Part shown: one piece after another, positions 46,827-55,575 of the stretch | Position numbering within the stretch: position 1 is the first letter of the stretch | Layout of the letters: each line of letters opens with the position of its first letter | Assembly (NCBI RefSeq): GCF_021491355.1 | Contig: NZ_JAKENF010000001.1 | Span: forward strand, 1,135,517 to 1,199,516 | Direction: 5' to 3' | DNA: 64,000 nt | Source of the DNA: Alitabrizicola rongguiensis | GTDB lineage: Bacteria; Pseudomonadota; Alphaproteobacteria; Rhodobacterales; Rhodobacteraceae | The notes under the pieces: generated by a model | Told to the model about the DNA's origin: nothing | Database searches by the model: none | The model's input: only the letters and a program-made list of their open reading frames with translations | Translations under genes and position numbers: made by a program

Positions 46827-46901
46827 TGGTGGGCGGTACTGGGATCGAACCAGTGGCCACTACGATGTCAACGTAGTGCTCTACCGCTGAGCTAACCGCC
46901 C
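46827..46901 (-). tRNA. tRNA-Val (anticodon GAC)
   Basis: Minus-strand cloverleaf: acceptor stem GGGCGGT/ACCGCCC, D loop AGCTCAGCGGTAGAGC, anticodon stem CTACG/CGTAG with loop TTGACAT (anticodon GAC), T loop GTTCGATCC and encoded CCA at 46829-46827. It reads GUC and GUU valine codons. It lies upstream of rpmJ on the same strand. Confidence 0.97.
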
Positions 46902-47074
46902 ACTCCGATCGTCCCGCCGCACGGTTCCCTTCAAGACGGACCCAACGCATGGCCCCGGAATGAAAAGGACGCGGGCGGGTCCGCGTCGGTCGGTGGGTCT
47001 ATAAAAGGAGTCGTGAGGGTGTTCAAGAGGTTTTGGCAAAGCCGGGAAACCCGCTATATCTTGTCGTGAACATC

Positions 47075-47938
47075 ATGATTGCACAGCCCGCCTTTGACCT
47101 CTATCTGCCCGACCGCCGCGATACGCCGGTGGTGTTTTCCTCGCCGCACAGTGGCAAGGACTATCCTCTGTCGCTCCTGTCACGCAGCACGCTGGACGAA
47201 CGCAGCATACGCTCGTCCGAAGACGCCTATGTCGATGTCCTGTTCTCGCAGGCGCCGCAGCTTGGGGCGCCCTTGCTTGCCGCTCGGGTGCCGCGCGCCT
47301 TCATCGACCTCAACCGCTCTGCCGACGAGCTTGATCCCGCGCTGATCGAGGGGATCCTGCGCGCGCCCCATAATCCGCGGGTCAGTTCGGGCTTGGGAGT
47401 CATCCCGCGCGTCGTCGCCAATGGCCGGCCGATCTATCGTGGCAAGCTGCCCCTCCGCGAGGTCCATGATCGTCTTGAACAGGTCTGGCACCCTTACCAC
47501 GATGCGCTGCGCACGCTCTTGGACGAAAGCCTGAACCTGTTCGGCGAGGCGATTCTGATCGATTGCCATTCCATGCCGCACGAGGCGATCGAGACGCATG
47601 CGCGCTCGAACCAGCCGCGCCCCGATGTGGTGCTGGGCGATCGATTCGGCGCTGCCGCGTCGCGCATCGTCGTTGACGAGGTCGAGGCCGCCTTCGAGCA
47701 GGTGGGGCTGCGCGTGGCCCGCAACGCTCCCTTCGCCGGGGCCTATATCACCCAGGCCTATGGCCGGCCGTCGCGCAATCAGCATGTCGTTCAGATCGAG
47801 ATCGATCGCGCGCTTTACATGGACGAAGCGACCATCCAGCCGCGCGCGGATTTCGCGGACTTTCATCGACTTATAACCGATGTGATCGCCACGATCGCCG
47901 GTGGCAGGGCACAAAACCGGCCGCTTGCGGCCGAGTAG
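47075..47938 (+). CDS. N-formylglutamate amidohydrolase
   Basis: Hydrolase (HutG-like, FGase family) that releases formate and glutamate from N-formylglutamate at the end of histidine degradation. It has 287 residues. SSPHSGKDYP near residue 23, DLNRSADEL, LIDCHSMP near 165 with metal-binding His, and PFAGAYITQAYGRP near 220 are family features. No other hut genes are in view, so the wider pathway cannot be confirmed. The ATG at 47075 is used since longer starts add unconserved residues. It converges with dinB at 7 bp distance. Confidence 0.9.
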   Translation: MIAQPAFDLYLPDRRDTPVVFSSPHSGKDYPLSLLSRSTLDERSIRSSEDAYVDVLFSQAPQLGAPLLAARVPRAFIDLNRSADELDPALIEGILRAPHNPRVSSGLGVIPRVVANGRPIYRGKLPLREVHDRLEQVWHPYHDALRTLLDESLNLFGEAILIDCHSMPHEAIETHARSNQPRPDVVLGDRFGAAASRIVVDEVEAAFEQVGLRVARNAPFAGAYITQAYGRPSRNQHVVQIEIDRALYMDEATIQPRADFADFHRLITDVIATIAGGRAQNRPLAAE

Positions 47939-47944
47939 CTTCGA

Positions 47945-49198
47945 TCAGCGCAGCGCACGGCCCTTGATGATCGCATCGCGGCCGAAGCGGGCGCGGATGG
48001 CATCCGTCGCCGCCTCGGCCTTTCGCCGCCGGGCTGCGCCAGGGTCGAGGAGGTCTGTCATCCGGTCCGCCTCGTCAGCCGGGCAAAGATCCGACAAGCC
48101 GACCCCGATCAGCCGGAATGGCCCCGGTTCGCGCGCCGTGTCGAACAGCGCTCGCGCCTCGTGATACAGCCGGTCGGCCGATTGCGTCGGTTCGCCAAGG
48201 CTGTGGCGCCGGGTGACAAGGGTGAAGTTCGCGCGCTTGAGCTTGATCGTCACCGTGCGCCCAGCCAGATCCTTCGCCTTTGCGCGGTCTGAAACCTTCT
48301 CAGACAGCCGCCAGAGATGCCCGTCGAGGATATCGGGATCGCCGGTATCCTCGTCGAAGGTCGTCTCGGACGAGATCGACTTCATCTTCTCGTCGCGATT
48401 GACCGGCCGATTGTCCTCGCCCCGCGCAAGGCTCCACAGCCGGTCGCCGAGACTGCCGAACCGGGCCTGAAGATCGCGGCGATCCCACCGCAAAAGGTCC
48501 GCGATGGTGCGGATGCCCGCCTGGGCCAGCGCCGTCTGCCCGGCCTCGCCCACGCCCCAGATGATGCGAACGGGCTTGTTTTGCAGGAACTGGACCGTCT
48601 CGGCCCGCCCGATCACCGAAAAGCCACGTGGCTTGTCGAGGTCCGAAGCGATCTTGGCGAGGAACTTGTTGTGCGACAGGCCGACGGATCCTGTGATGCC
48701 AAGCTCATCCTCCATCCGCTTGAGAAGCCGCACGAGCATCACCGCGGGGGGGGCGCCGTGCAGGCGGGCCGTACCGGAGAGGTCGAGAAAGGCCTCGTCC
48801 AGCGACAGGGGCTGGATCGCGGGTGTCAGCACCTCCATCATGGCGCGCACCTGGCGGGAAACCTCGACATAGACCTGCATCCGCGGCCTTACCACGACTG
48901 CCTCGGGACAGAGTTTCAGCGCCTGGAACATTGGCATCGCCGACCGGACGCCAGAGATTCGCGCGATGTAGCAGCAGGTCGAGACGACACCGCGCGTTCC
49001 GCCGCCGACGATCACCGGCTTGTCGCGCAGCTCCGGATTGTCGCGCTTCTCGACGCTGGCATAGAAGGCATCGCAATCCATGTGTGCGATCGACAGGCTG
49101 TCCAATTCGGGGTGTGTCAGGATGCGCGGCGACCGGCAGGCCGGACAGCGCGATCCGGCGTCGAACGGGTTCAGGCAATCTCGGCACAGGCTGGGCAT
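47945..49198 (-). CDS. dinB: DNA polymerase IV (Y family) with N-terminal zinc ribbon
   Basis: Error-prone translesion polymerase, 417 residues. The polymerase core shows AHMDCDAFYASVEKRDNPEL, the catalytic LSLDEAFLDLSG, the GLSHNKFLAKIASDLDKP block, a helix-hairpin-helix (IWGVGEAGQTALAQAGI) and the little finger. Unlike the E. coli enzyme it begins with a short extension having C5, C8, C18 and C21 (CRDCLNPF...CPAC), a likely zinc ribbon. This extension is frequent in Rhodobacteraceae. No LexA box was recognised in the region just upstream of its start. Confidence 0.95.
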   Translation of the reverse strand: MPSLCRDCLNPFDAGSRCPACRSPRILTHPELDSLSIAHMDCDAFYASVEKRDNPELRDKPVIVGGGTRGVVSTCCYIARISGVRSAMPMFQALKLCPEAVVVRPRMQVYVEVSRQVRAMMEVLTPAIQPLSLDEAFLDLSGTARLHGAPPAVMLVRLLKRMEDELGITGSVGLSHNKFLAKIASDLDKPRGFSVIGRAETVQFLQNKPVRIIWGVGEAGQTALAQAGIRTIADLLRWDRRDLQARFGSLGDRLWSLARGEDNRPVNRDEKMKSISSETTFDEDTGDPDILDGHLWRLSEKVSDRAKAKDLAGRTVTIKLKRANFTLVTRRHSLGEPTQSADRLYHEARALFDTAREPGPFRLIGVGLSDLCPADEADRMTDLLDPGAARRRKAEAATDAIRARFGRDAIIKGRALR

Positions 49199-49394
49199 GG
49201 GCCGACATTAGCAGCCGGCATTCGCACCGGAAACCAGGGGATGCAGCCTGTGGCAAGAGGCCGAACCGCCGGACCTGCCTTCTTCGTGCTTGGGCATCGC
49301 GTTTCGTTCCACGCGATGCGAGTTGACGCGAGGATGACCGGCGATCACCGTCTACGGCGGGAAGGGCACTGTGGAGCAAGGGGAGTGGGAACCG

Positions 49395-50129
49395 ATGGAA
49401 AGCCTGTCGGGGCTGAGGAACTGGTTTGAGACCGCCACCTTGCTCGACCTGCTGGGTGTGACGGGCGTTCTGATCTATGTCGGCGCCTATCTCTGCCTGC
49501 AACTTGGATTGCTGAAGGGAGACGGTTTTGCCTATCCGGCCTTGAACCTCACGGCATCGCTGTCGGTGCTTGCGAGCCTGACGGCAAACTTCAACCCCTA
49601 CTCGGTGGCGATCGAGACGTCCTGGTCGCTCATCAGCATCGTCGGCCTTACCAGACTCTATTTCGTGCATCATCATATCCGTCTGACGCCTGACGAAGCG
49701 GTGGTGGCAAACAGACTTCTGCCCGGCGTCAAGAAGGACCGGGCGCGGCAGTTGATCCGTCTGGGCCGCTTTGTGGACGCCTTGCCCGGCGAGGTCGTCG
49801 CAACCGAGGGGCATCCGGTGCGGGATCTTGCATTCGTCCTTGCAGGGGCCTGCGGTGTGGACCGGGGTGGCGTGCCCGTTGCCCGGCTTGGTCCGGGGGC
49901 ACTGGTGGGAGAGATGACCTTCGCCACAGGTGCGCCGGCGACCGCAAATGTCATCGTGGCGGAGCCGTCCAGACTTTATCTTGTGGACCGCGGCGCACTC
50001 TCCGCCCATCTCGCGCGCAACCCCGATCTTGCCGCCACGATCGAGCAGAGCATTGCCAGCGACCTGCGGGTAAAGCTGGCAGAGACGACCGCGCGCCTGT
50101 CGCGCGCCATTGCCGAAGGGCGGTCATGA
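49395..50129 (+). CDS. Membrane protein with cyclic nucleotide-binding domain
   Basis: Predicted sensor of 244 residues. Three membrane helices lie in the first 95 residues (LLGVTGVLIYVGAYLCLQLG, LNLTASLSVLASL, WSLISIVGLTRLYFV). A cNMP-binding domain follows at about residues 118-225, with MTFATGAPATANVIVAEPSRL in place of the phosphate-binding cassette. There is no helix-turn-helix or kinase domain, so the output is unclear; it may gate or sense in the membrane. The ATG at 49395 is preferred for its GGGGAG ribosome-binding site, although a GTG at 49371 is possible. It precedes the SPFH-NfeD operon by 80 bp. Confidence 0.82.
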   Translation: MESLSGLRNWFETATLLDLLGVTGVLIYVGAYLCLQLGLLKGDGFAYPALNLTASLSVLASLTANFNPYSVAIETSWSLISIVGLTRLYFVHHHIRLTPDEAVVANRLLPGVKKDRARQLIRLGRFVDALPGEVVATEGHPVRDLAFVLAGACGVDRGGVPVARLGPGALVGEMTFATGAPATANVIVAEPSRLYLVDRGALSAHLARNPDLAATIEQSIASDLRVKLAETTARLSRAIAEGRS

Positions 50130-50209
50130 CCGGGTGATGATGCGCGGCTGTTGCGTCAAGGCGCGGCAGAAGCCATGCTGACGCAAAGGCATTTCAGGGG
50201 AGCAATTCC

Positions 50210-51091
50210 GTGCAGCAGACCGACTTCGTAGGCGCGAACGCCGTCCTACTGGCCATCGCGGCCTTCCTGATCCTGTCGATATGGCTGGGCGTGAAGATCG
50301 TGCCGCAAAGCCAGAAATTCGTCGTCGAGCGGTTCGGTCGGCTGAACAAGGTCCTCGGGCCCGGGATCAACTTCGTTGTGCCCTTCCTCGACAGGGTGGC
50401 ACATCGGGTTTCGATCCTCGAGCGACAGCTGCCGACAGCGCATCAGGACGCGATCACCGCCGACAACGTGCTGGTCAAGGTCGAGACGAGCGTGTTTTAC
50501 CGCATTACCGAGCCGGAAAAGACCGTCTATCGCATCCGCGATGTGGATGCCGCGATCGCCACAACTGTTGCCGGCATCGTGCGCAGCGAGATCGGCAAGA
50601 TGGAGCTGGACCAGGTCCAGTCGAACCGCAACGAACTTACCAGCCATATCCGCGAACATGTGCGCGCCATGGTCGATGACTGGGGGATCGAGGTGACGCG
50701 GGCCGAGATCCTGGATGTGAACCTCGACGATGCGACGCGCGCCGCGATGCTGCAGCAACTCAATGCCGAGCGCGCCCGGCGGGCACAGGTGACAGAGGCG
50801 GAAGGCAAGAAGCGCGCCGTCGAACTTAATGCAGATGCCGAGCTTTATGCGGCCGAGCAGAGCGCCAAGGCTCGCCGGGTGCTGGCGGATGCCGAAGCCT
50901 ATGCGACCGGTGTGATCGCGGGAGCGATCAAGGACAACGGTATCGAGGCGGCACAGTATCAAGTCGCGCTGAAGCAGGTCGAGGCGCTGACGGCGGTTGG
51001 TCAGGGAGACGGCAAGCAGACGATCATTGTTCCGGCGCAGGCACTCGACGCGTTCGGCGATGCCTTCAAGATGCTGAGAGGACGTTCGTGA
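50210..51091 (+). CDS. SPFH/band 7 domain membrane protein (QmcA-like)
   Basis: Stomatin/prohibitin-like membrane scaffold, 293 residues. An N-terminal membrane helix (ANAVLLAIAAFLILSIWLGV, residues 9-28) is followed by the band 7 domain (VPQSQKFVVERFGRLNKVLGPG) and a coiled coil with the repeating KKRAVELNADAELYAAEQSA-type helix. Such proteins form oligomers that organise membrane quality control. The GTG at 50210 follows GGGGAG. The stop overlaps the NfeD-type gene start (TGATG), the classic SPFH-NfeD pair. Confidence 0.93.
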   Translation: MQQTDFVGANAVLLAIAAFLILSIWLGVKIVPQSQKFVVERFGRLNKVLGPGINFVVPFLDRVAHRVSILERQLPTAHQDAITADNVLVKVETSVFYRITEPEKTVYRIRDVDAAIATTVAGIVRSEIGKMELDQVQSNRNELTSHIREHVRAMVDDWGIEVTRAEILDVNLDDATRAAMLQQLNAERARRAQVTEAEGKKRAVELNADAELYAAEQSAKARRVLADAEAYATGVIAGAIKDNGIEAAQYQVALKQVEALTAVGQGDGKQTIIVPAQALDAFGDAFKMLRGRS

Positions 51092-51357
51092 TGTGGACCG
51101 AATGGTGGGTCTGGGTGGTTGCCGGTCTGGTCCTGGCAATCCTGGAGGTGGTCCTGCCCGGTTACATCTTCGCGGGATTTGCCGTTGGGGCCGTACTGAC
51201 CGGCGGGATGACCTGGCTGGGCCTGCTCGGTGGCAGCCTGCCTGCGGCGCTGGTTGTCTTTGCCGTTCTCTCGCTCGGCGGCTGGGCCATCATGCGGGTG
51301 GTCTTTGGCAAAAACACTGGCGAGGTGAAGCGGTGGGACAAGGACATCAACGGATGA
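51091..51357 (+). CDS. NfeD-like membrane protein
   Basis: Partner of the SPFH protein, 88 residues and of the short NfeD type. Two or three membrane helices (WVWVVAGLVLAILEVVLPGYIF, AVLTGGMTWLGLLGG, LPAALVVFAVLSLGGW) occupy most of the protein and a basic tail follows. It lacks the periplasmic protease domain of long NfeD proteins, and no separate OB-fold is obvious. The ATG at 51091 overlaps the upstream stop by one base. The stop overlaps the next gene by 4 bp. Confidence 0.88.
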   Translation: MWTEWWVWVVAGLVLAILEVVLPGYIFAGFAVGAVLTGGMTWLGLLGGSLPAALVVFAVLSLGGWAIMRVVFGKNTGEVKRWDKDING

Positions 51358-51545
51358 GCGGTATCCTGAGGTTTGGATGTCTCGCGGCTGTCGGGGCACT
51401 TTGCCTTGCTGCCTGCGACAAGCCCCTCGGCCCGGACGCAACGCCAGAACAACTGGCGATCGCTTGCGACAACGGCGATCTCGATGCCTGCTCGCGCGCC
51501 GCGCATCTGCGCAGCAGTGCCTATGAGGCTTCAGTAACGCAGTGA
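51354..51545 (+). CDS. Small lipoprotein with a Sel1-like cysteine motif
   Basis: 63-residue lipoprotein. The signal peptide (residues 1-20, FGCLAAVGALCLAAC) ends in a lipobox LAAC with lipidated C21, followed by DKPLG. Asp at +2 would favour inner-membrane retention. The remaining 40 residues contain LAIACDNGDLDACSRAAHL, similar in spacing to one half of an Hcp/Sel1 repeat (Cys pairs 8 residues apart). No other family is recognised. It overlaps the NfeD-like gene by 4 bp (ATGA) and ends 1 bp before the convergent pyrF stop. It may help localise the SPFH-NfeD complex, a guess from context. Confidence 0.7.
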   Translation: MSGILRFGCLAAVGALCLAACDKPLGPDATPEQLAIACDNGDLDACSRAAHLRSSAYEASVTQ

Positions 51546-52247
51546 TCAGCGCCGGGCGGGGAGTTCGGCGATGACAGCCTGGGCCGCAGTCCGTGGATCC
51601 GCTGCCTGCCAGATCGGGCGGCCGACAACGATGTGATCCGCGCCGTCGGCAATGGCGCTGGCCGGGGTAGCAATGCGCTTCTGGTCGCCCTTCTCTGCCC
51701 CCGCGGGTCGGATCCCGGGCGTCACGATCAGCTTGCCTGCGGATTCAGGCATGGCGCGGATGGCGGCAGCTTCGCGCGGGCTGGTGATCACGCCGTCGGC
51801 GCCAGCAGCGAAGGCACGGGCCGCGCGTTCGACCGTGATCTGGGACAGGTCGCCCGGCTGAATCAGGTTGGCGTCAAGGTCGGCCCGATCAAGCGATGTC
51901 AGAACGGTCACCGCTAGGATCTTCGTAGCGCTTCCCTTGCGGCCTTCGGCCGCGGCGCGAACGACCTGCGGATCGCCGTGGACGGTCAGGAAATCAAGGT
52001 CGTAGCGGGCAATGCCGCGCACGGCTGCCTCCACCGTCGCGCCGATGTCGAAGAATTTCATGTCGAGGAAGACCCGCAGGCCACGTTCCTGCTTCAGCTC
52101 GTTGGCAAGCGCCAGGCCGCCGCCAGTCAGCATCCCGAGGCCGATCTTGTAGAAGCTTGCTGCATCCCCGATCCGGTCGACCAGATCCAGAGCCTGAACC
52201 ACGTTCGGAACGTCGAGAGCGACGATCAGGCGGTCATCTGCAGGCAT
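51546..52247 (-). CDS. pyrF: Orotidine 5'-phosphate decarboxylase
   Basis: Final step of UMP synthesis. The 233-residue TIM-barrel protein has RLIVALDVPN at the N-terminus, the catalytic LDMKFFDIGATVE (Lys-Asp network), TVHGD, and VTPGIRPAGAEKGDQKR at the phosphate end. The ATG at 52247 is the natural start; in-frame extension upstream shows no homology. It is divergent from the ROK kinase gene by 100 bp and convergent with the lipoprotein gene. Confidence 0.96.
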   Translation of the reverse strand: MPADDRLIVALDVPNVVQALDLVDRIGDAASFYKIGLGMLTGGGLALANELKQERGLRVFLDMKFFDIGATVEAAVRGIARYDLDFLTVHGDPQVVRAAAEGRKGSATKILAVTVLTSLDRADLDANLIQPGDLSQITVERAARAFAAGADGVITSPREAAAIRAMPESAGKLIVTPGIRPAGAEKGDQKRIATPASAIADGADHIVVGRPIWQAADPRTAAQAVIAELPARR

Positions 52248-52347
52248 GGTGTCCTCCGGCCTCTGGGCGGGGGCGTCATGCGGCCCAAGCGCGGGGCTGT
52301 CAAGAGCCGGACAGGATGGTAAGGCTGGCGGCAAGGGAGGATCGGGC

Positions 52348-53244
52348 GTGCTGGTCTGTTTCGACATTGGCGGATCACGGATCAAGGCAGCCCGGTCACC
52401 TGCACCGGGCATTGTCGAACCCTTGGGGGAAGTGCCGACGCCTCGTGACGATGCCAGGGCTTTTGCAGAAGCGTTGCGGCGGTTTGTCGGGAATTCTGCC
52501 GCCATTGCCATCTCGATCACAGGCGTAGTCGCCCCCGAGACGGGGCGGATCCGGGTGGCAAACATCCCAGGCCTCAATGGAACATGCCTGGCCGAGGATT
52601 TGCGCGCCGCGCTTGGAAAGCCGGTCTGGGTTGGCAACGACGCCGATTGCTTTACGCTGGCAGAGGCGGCACGGGGGGCAGGGCGTGGCCATCGCAATGT
52701 TTTCGGAGTGATCCTTGGCACGGGCGTCGGCGGTGGGCTCGTGATCGACGGACGGCTGATCTCCGGCGCTGGTGGTTATGTCGGCGAGTGGGGTCACGGG
52801 CCGGCGGCGGGAACCACGGCGGCGGGCTGGATGGTGCCACGGCTGGCCTGTGGCTGCGGTCTGACCGGTTGTATCGATACGGTGGGCGGGGCGCGCGGGA
52901 TCGAGCGCCTGCACAGGCATCTGAATGGGGTTGACGCCAGCTCCCGCCAGATCGTCGAGGACTGGCGGTCGGGTGATGCGGCGGCGATCCGCACCATTGC
53001 AGTCTGGCGTGACCTGGTTGCCGGACCCCTGGCCATGGTGCTGAACACGGTCGGATCGAGCGTCGTTCCGGTTGGCGGGGGATTGTCGACGGCACCTGAC
53101 CTGATCGCGGCGCTGGACATTGCTGTTCGGGGAAGGGTTCTTCGTCCCGACACCGGGCAGATCCTGAAGGTCGCCGAGGCGGCCGAGGAGCCGGGACTTG
53201 TCGGCGCCTCTCTGGCGGGTCATGCGGAGTTTGGCCATGACTAG
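52348..53244 (+). CDS. ROK family sugar kinase (N-acetylglucosamine kinase-like)
   Basis: Predicted sugar kinase of 298 residues. The phosphate-binding loop is VCFDIGGSRIKAA at the N-terminus, the catalytic region is NDADCFTLAEA, GTGVGGGLVIDG and the ROK zinc signature CGCGLTGCID. The best guess is N-acetylglucosamine or a related amino sugar; glucose cannot be excluded. The GTG at 52348 has GGGAGG 7 bp upstream and places the motif at residue 3. The stop overlaps cutC by 8 bp. The gene leads a four-gene cluster with cutC, an unknown protein and a TolB-like protein. Confidence 0.88.
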   Translation: MLVCFDIGGSRIKAARSPAPGIVEPLGEVPTPRDDARAFAEALRRFVGNSAAIAISITGVVAPETGRIRVANIPGLNGTCLAEDLRAALGKPVWVGNDADCFTLAEAARGAGRGHRNVFGVILGTGVGGGLVIDGRLISGAGGYVGEWGHGPAAGTTAAGWMVPRLACGCGLTGCIDTVGGARGIERLHRHLNGVDASSRQIVEDWRSGDAAAIRTIAVWRDLVAGPLAMVLNTVGSSVVPVGGGLSTAPDLIAALDIAVRGRVLRPDTGQILKVAEAAEEPGLVGASLAGHAEFGHD

Positions 53245-53950
53245 GATCCTGCTCGAGGTTTGCGTCGATTGCCCCGAAAGTCTGCGGGCCGCGATTGCGG
53301 GCGGCGCAGACAGGATTGAGTTGTGCTCGGCGCTGGAGATCGGCGGACTGACGCCCTCGCTGGGCTTCATGCGGCTGGCCGGCACCATGCCGGTGCAGGT
53401 CCATGCTCTGATCCGGCCAAGATCGGGCGGCTTCGAGTTTGACGCCGACGAGCTGGGCCAGATGGTCGAGGACATCCGCGCTGCGCGGGAGGCTGGGCTC
53501 GCGGGTGTGGTGATCGGCGCGCTGCGGGGCGGTGTTCTGGACCTTGAAACGCTGATGCGGCTGAAGGCAGCCGCCGGACCAATGTCTTGCACGCTGCACA
53601 GGGCCTTCGATCTTTGCGCCGATCCCTTCGCCGCGCTCGACCAATCGGTCGCCATAGGGCTCGACCGGATCCTTACTTCGGGGCAGGCGGTGACGGCGAT
53701 GGAGGGGGCAGCCCTGCTTGGCCGACTGTTCGGCCATGCAGACGGACGTATCGGCATTCTGCCCGCAGCAGGCATAACCGACAGGTCCGTGGCTGCTCTG
53801 TCCAGCCTGCCGCTGACCGAGGTTCATGCCTCTTGCTCCGTTCTCGGGCCGACGGCGCCCTTGGGCTTCGGCGCGGCGCGGGTAACGACGGTCGCGCGGG
53901 TGCGGGCGCTCAAGGCGGCGCTGGTTGACTTGGGCAGGCATTCGAGTTGA
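53237..53950 (+). CDS. cutC: CutC family protein
   Basis: TIM-barrel protein of 237 residues once linked to copper homeostasis in E. coli, though that role is disputed and no enzyme activity is firmly known. RILLEVCVDCPESLRAAIAGGADRIELC is the family N-terminus and PVQVHALIRPRSGGF, LHRAFDL and EVHASCSV-like blocks are present. The ATG at 53237 overlaps the ROK kinase stop by 8 bp, so expression is coupled. The pairing of ROK kinase with CutC hints at a sugar-related function in this lineage. Confidence 0.9.
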   Translation: MTRILLEVCVDCPESLRAAIAGGADRIELCSALEIGGLTPSLGFMRLAGTMPVQVHALIRPRSGGFEFDADELGQMVEDIRAAREAGLAGVVIGALRGGVLDLETLMRLKAAAGPMSCTLHRAFDLCADPFAALDQSVAIGLDRILTSGQAVTAMEGAALLGRLFGHADGRIGILPAAGITDRSVAALSSLPLTEVHASCSVLGPTAPLGFGAARVTTVARVRALKAALVDLGRHSS

Positions 53951-53977
53951 CTTGAGCCCTGCAGAACGGAGGGTCTC

Positions 53978-54751
53978 ATGCAGATCACCATCACGCTCGA
54001 CCGCCCGGAAGAGGGGCCTCGTTCCGGCCCGGTTACGGTCGGCTGGTTCCTGACCGAGGACAAGGGCGCGGTGCTGTTCGATGCACCCGAACGACTGGTC
54101 TCGCGCGGGGTGCAGAGAAACCACGCCAAGTCCGCCTCGCGCTGCCCCGCCGTGATCCAGATGGAAAGCCGGTATTTCGTGGTGAATTGCCCCTACGACC
54201 TGCATCTGGGCTTCCAGCGCGACGACAAGGGCAAGCCGCAATTGGTGAACCGGGCCGGGGCGGCGGGTGCGGTGCGGGCATCGAAACTCGGGCCGCTCCT
54301 GACCCTCGTGCCCGAGGTCGAATGGCGCTTTGCGGATCGCCCGACGATACAGCTGGCGCTGCCCTATTGCTTCATTGCTGATGAGCCGCTGTGGATCACC
54401 CAGATCGGCTGCTTTGCCCACTACCGACCCGATCCTCTGCCAGGCACGATCTTCGGCGGCCGCTTCCCCATCAATGTCTGGCCCCGGCCACTGATGTGGG
54501 CGTTCGAATGGCACGATACCTCGAAGGACATCGTCCTGCGTCGGGGGGAGCCGCTGTTCTATGTCCAGTTCGAGGCGGAAGGGCCGGATCGCGCCATCCA
54601 GCTGGTTGAGGCTGAACGGACGCCGGAGCTGAAGGAGTACATGGACAAGATCGGCGGCGTGGTGAACTACGTCAACCAGACCTTCAGCCTGTTCAAGGCA
54701 GCCGAGTCCATCCGGCCGCCGAAGCTTCTCAAGCGCAAGGAGAGGGAGTGA
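53978..54751 (+). CDS. Conserved cytoplasmic protein of unknown function
   Basis: Not recognised. 257 residues without signal peptide or membrane segment. Distinct blocks include VGWFLTEDKGAVLFDAPE, RYFVVNCPYDLHLGF, FGGRFPINVWPRPLMWAFEW and EPLFYVQFEAEGPDR. The predicted fold seems beta-rich and the tail is basic (PPKLLKRKERE). It begins 27 bp after cutC and overlaps the next gene by 4 bp (GTGA), so it belongs to the ROK-cutC cluster. Confidence 0.8.
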   Translation: MQITITLDRPEEGPRSGPVTVGWFLTEDKGAVLFDAPERLVSRGVQRNHAKSASRCPAVIQMESRYFVVNCPYDLHLGFQRDDKGKPQLVNRAGAAGAVRASKLGPLLTLVPEVEWRFADRPTIQLALPYCFIADEPLWITQIGCFAHYRPDPLPGTIFGGRFPINVWPRPLMWAFEWHDTSKDIVLRRGEPLFYVQFEAEGPDRAIQLVEAERTPELKEYMDKIGGVVNYVNQTFSLFKAAESIRPPKLLKRKERE

Positions 54752-55575
54752 GGAGTTTCCTCGAGATCCACGACGTTGCGACCGGGCGGACGCGCCTTGT
54801 TCTGGCGACCGAGCGGCTGATCGAGGCGCCGAACTGGCATCCGGACGGATGGCTGCTTGTCAATTGTGACCGCAGGCTGTTCCGCGTGCCGCTCGAAAGT
54901 CCGGACCTTATCCCGATCGACACTGGTTCGGCCTTGCGCTGCAACAATGATCACGGTTTCTCGCCGGATGGGCGACAGATCTATTTCTCATCGCATACAG
55001 ACCGCGGATCCGAGATCTACCGGATGCCGGCGGCCGGGGGGGACCCGGTTCGGGTGACCGACAAGGCGCCATCCTGGTGGCATGGCATATCGCGGGACGG
55101 GCGATGGATCACCTATGCAGCGGCACGCGAGAGCCGGATAGTCGATATCTGTCTCTGCCCAGCCGAGGGCGGCGATGAGGTAAGGCTGACCTTCGGTGAA
55201 GGCCATAGCGATGGGCCGGACTTCAGCGCGGACGGCGAGTGGATCTGGTACAATTCCGACCGCAGCGGACACGCGCAGATCTGGCGGGTGAAGCGTGATG
55301 CGACCGGCCATGAGCAGGTCTTTGACGACGCGTTCGTCAATTGGTTTCCACATCCGTCGCCGGATGGCCGCCATGTCCTGTATCTGGCCTACCCACCCGG
55401 CACGGAGGGGCATCCACGTGATCTGCCCGTCGAACTGAAGCTGATCAGCGCTGATGGCCGTGATCGGAGGACGGTTGCGTCATTCATCGGCGGACAGGGC
55501 ACGATCAACACGCCCAGCTGGGCGCCAGACGGTTCCGCATTCGCCTATATGCGCTACGCCCCGGTCGACCCTTAG
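54748..55575 (+). CDS. TolB-like beta-propeller (PD40 repeat) protein
   Basis: 275-residue protein without signal peptide, consisting of about five PD40 repeats: FSPDGRQIYFSSHTDRGSEI, ISRDGRWITYAAARES, FSADGEWIWYNSDRSGHAQI, PSPDGRHVLYLAY and WAPDGSAFAYMRY. Most TolB proteins are periplasmic, but this one appears cytoplasmic. Some relatives act on oligosaccharides (oligogalacturonate lyase-type propellers), which would suit the ROK kinase partner, but that is only inference. The GTG at 54748 overlaps the upstream stop by 4 bp. Confidence 0.85.
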   Translation: MRSFLEIHDVATGRTRLVLATERLIEAPNWHPDGWLLVNCDRRLFRVPLESPDLIPIDTGSALRCNNDHGFSPDGRQIYFSSHTDRGSEIYRMPAAGGDPVRVTDKAPSWWHGISRDGRWITYAAARESRIVDICLCPAEGGDEVRLTFGEGHSDGPDFSADGEWIWYNSDRSGHAQIWRVKRDATGHEQVFDDAFVNWFPHPSPDGRHVLYLAYPPGTEGHPRDLPVELKLISADGRDRRTVASFIGGQGTINTPSWAPDGSAFAYMRYAPVDP

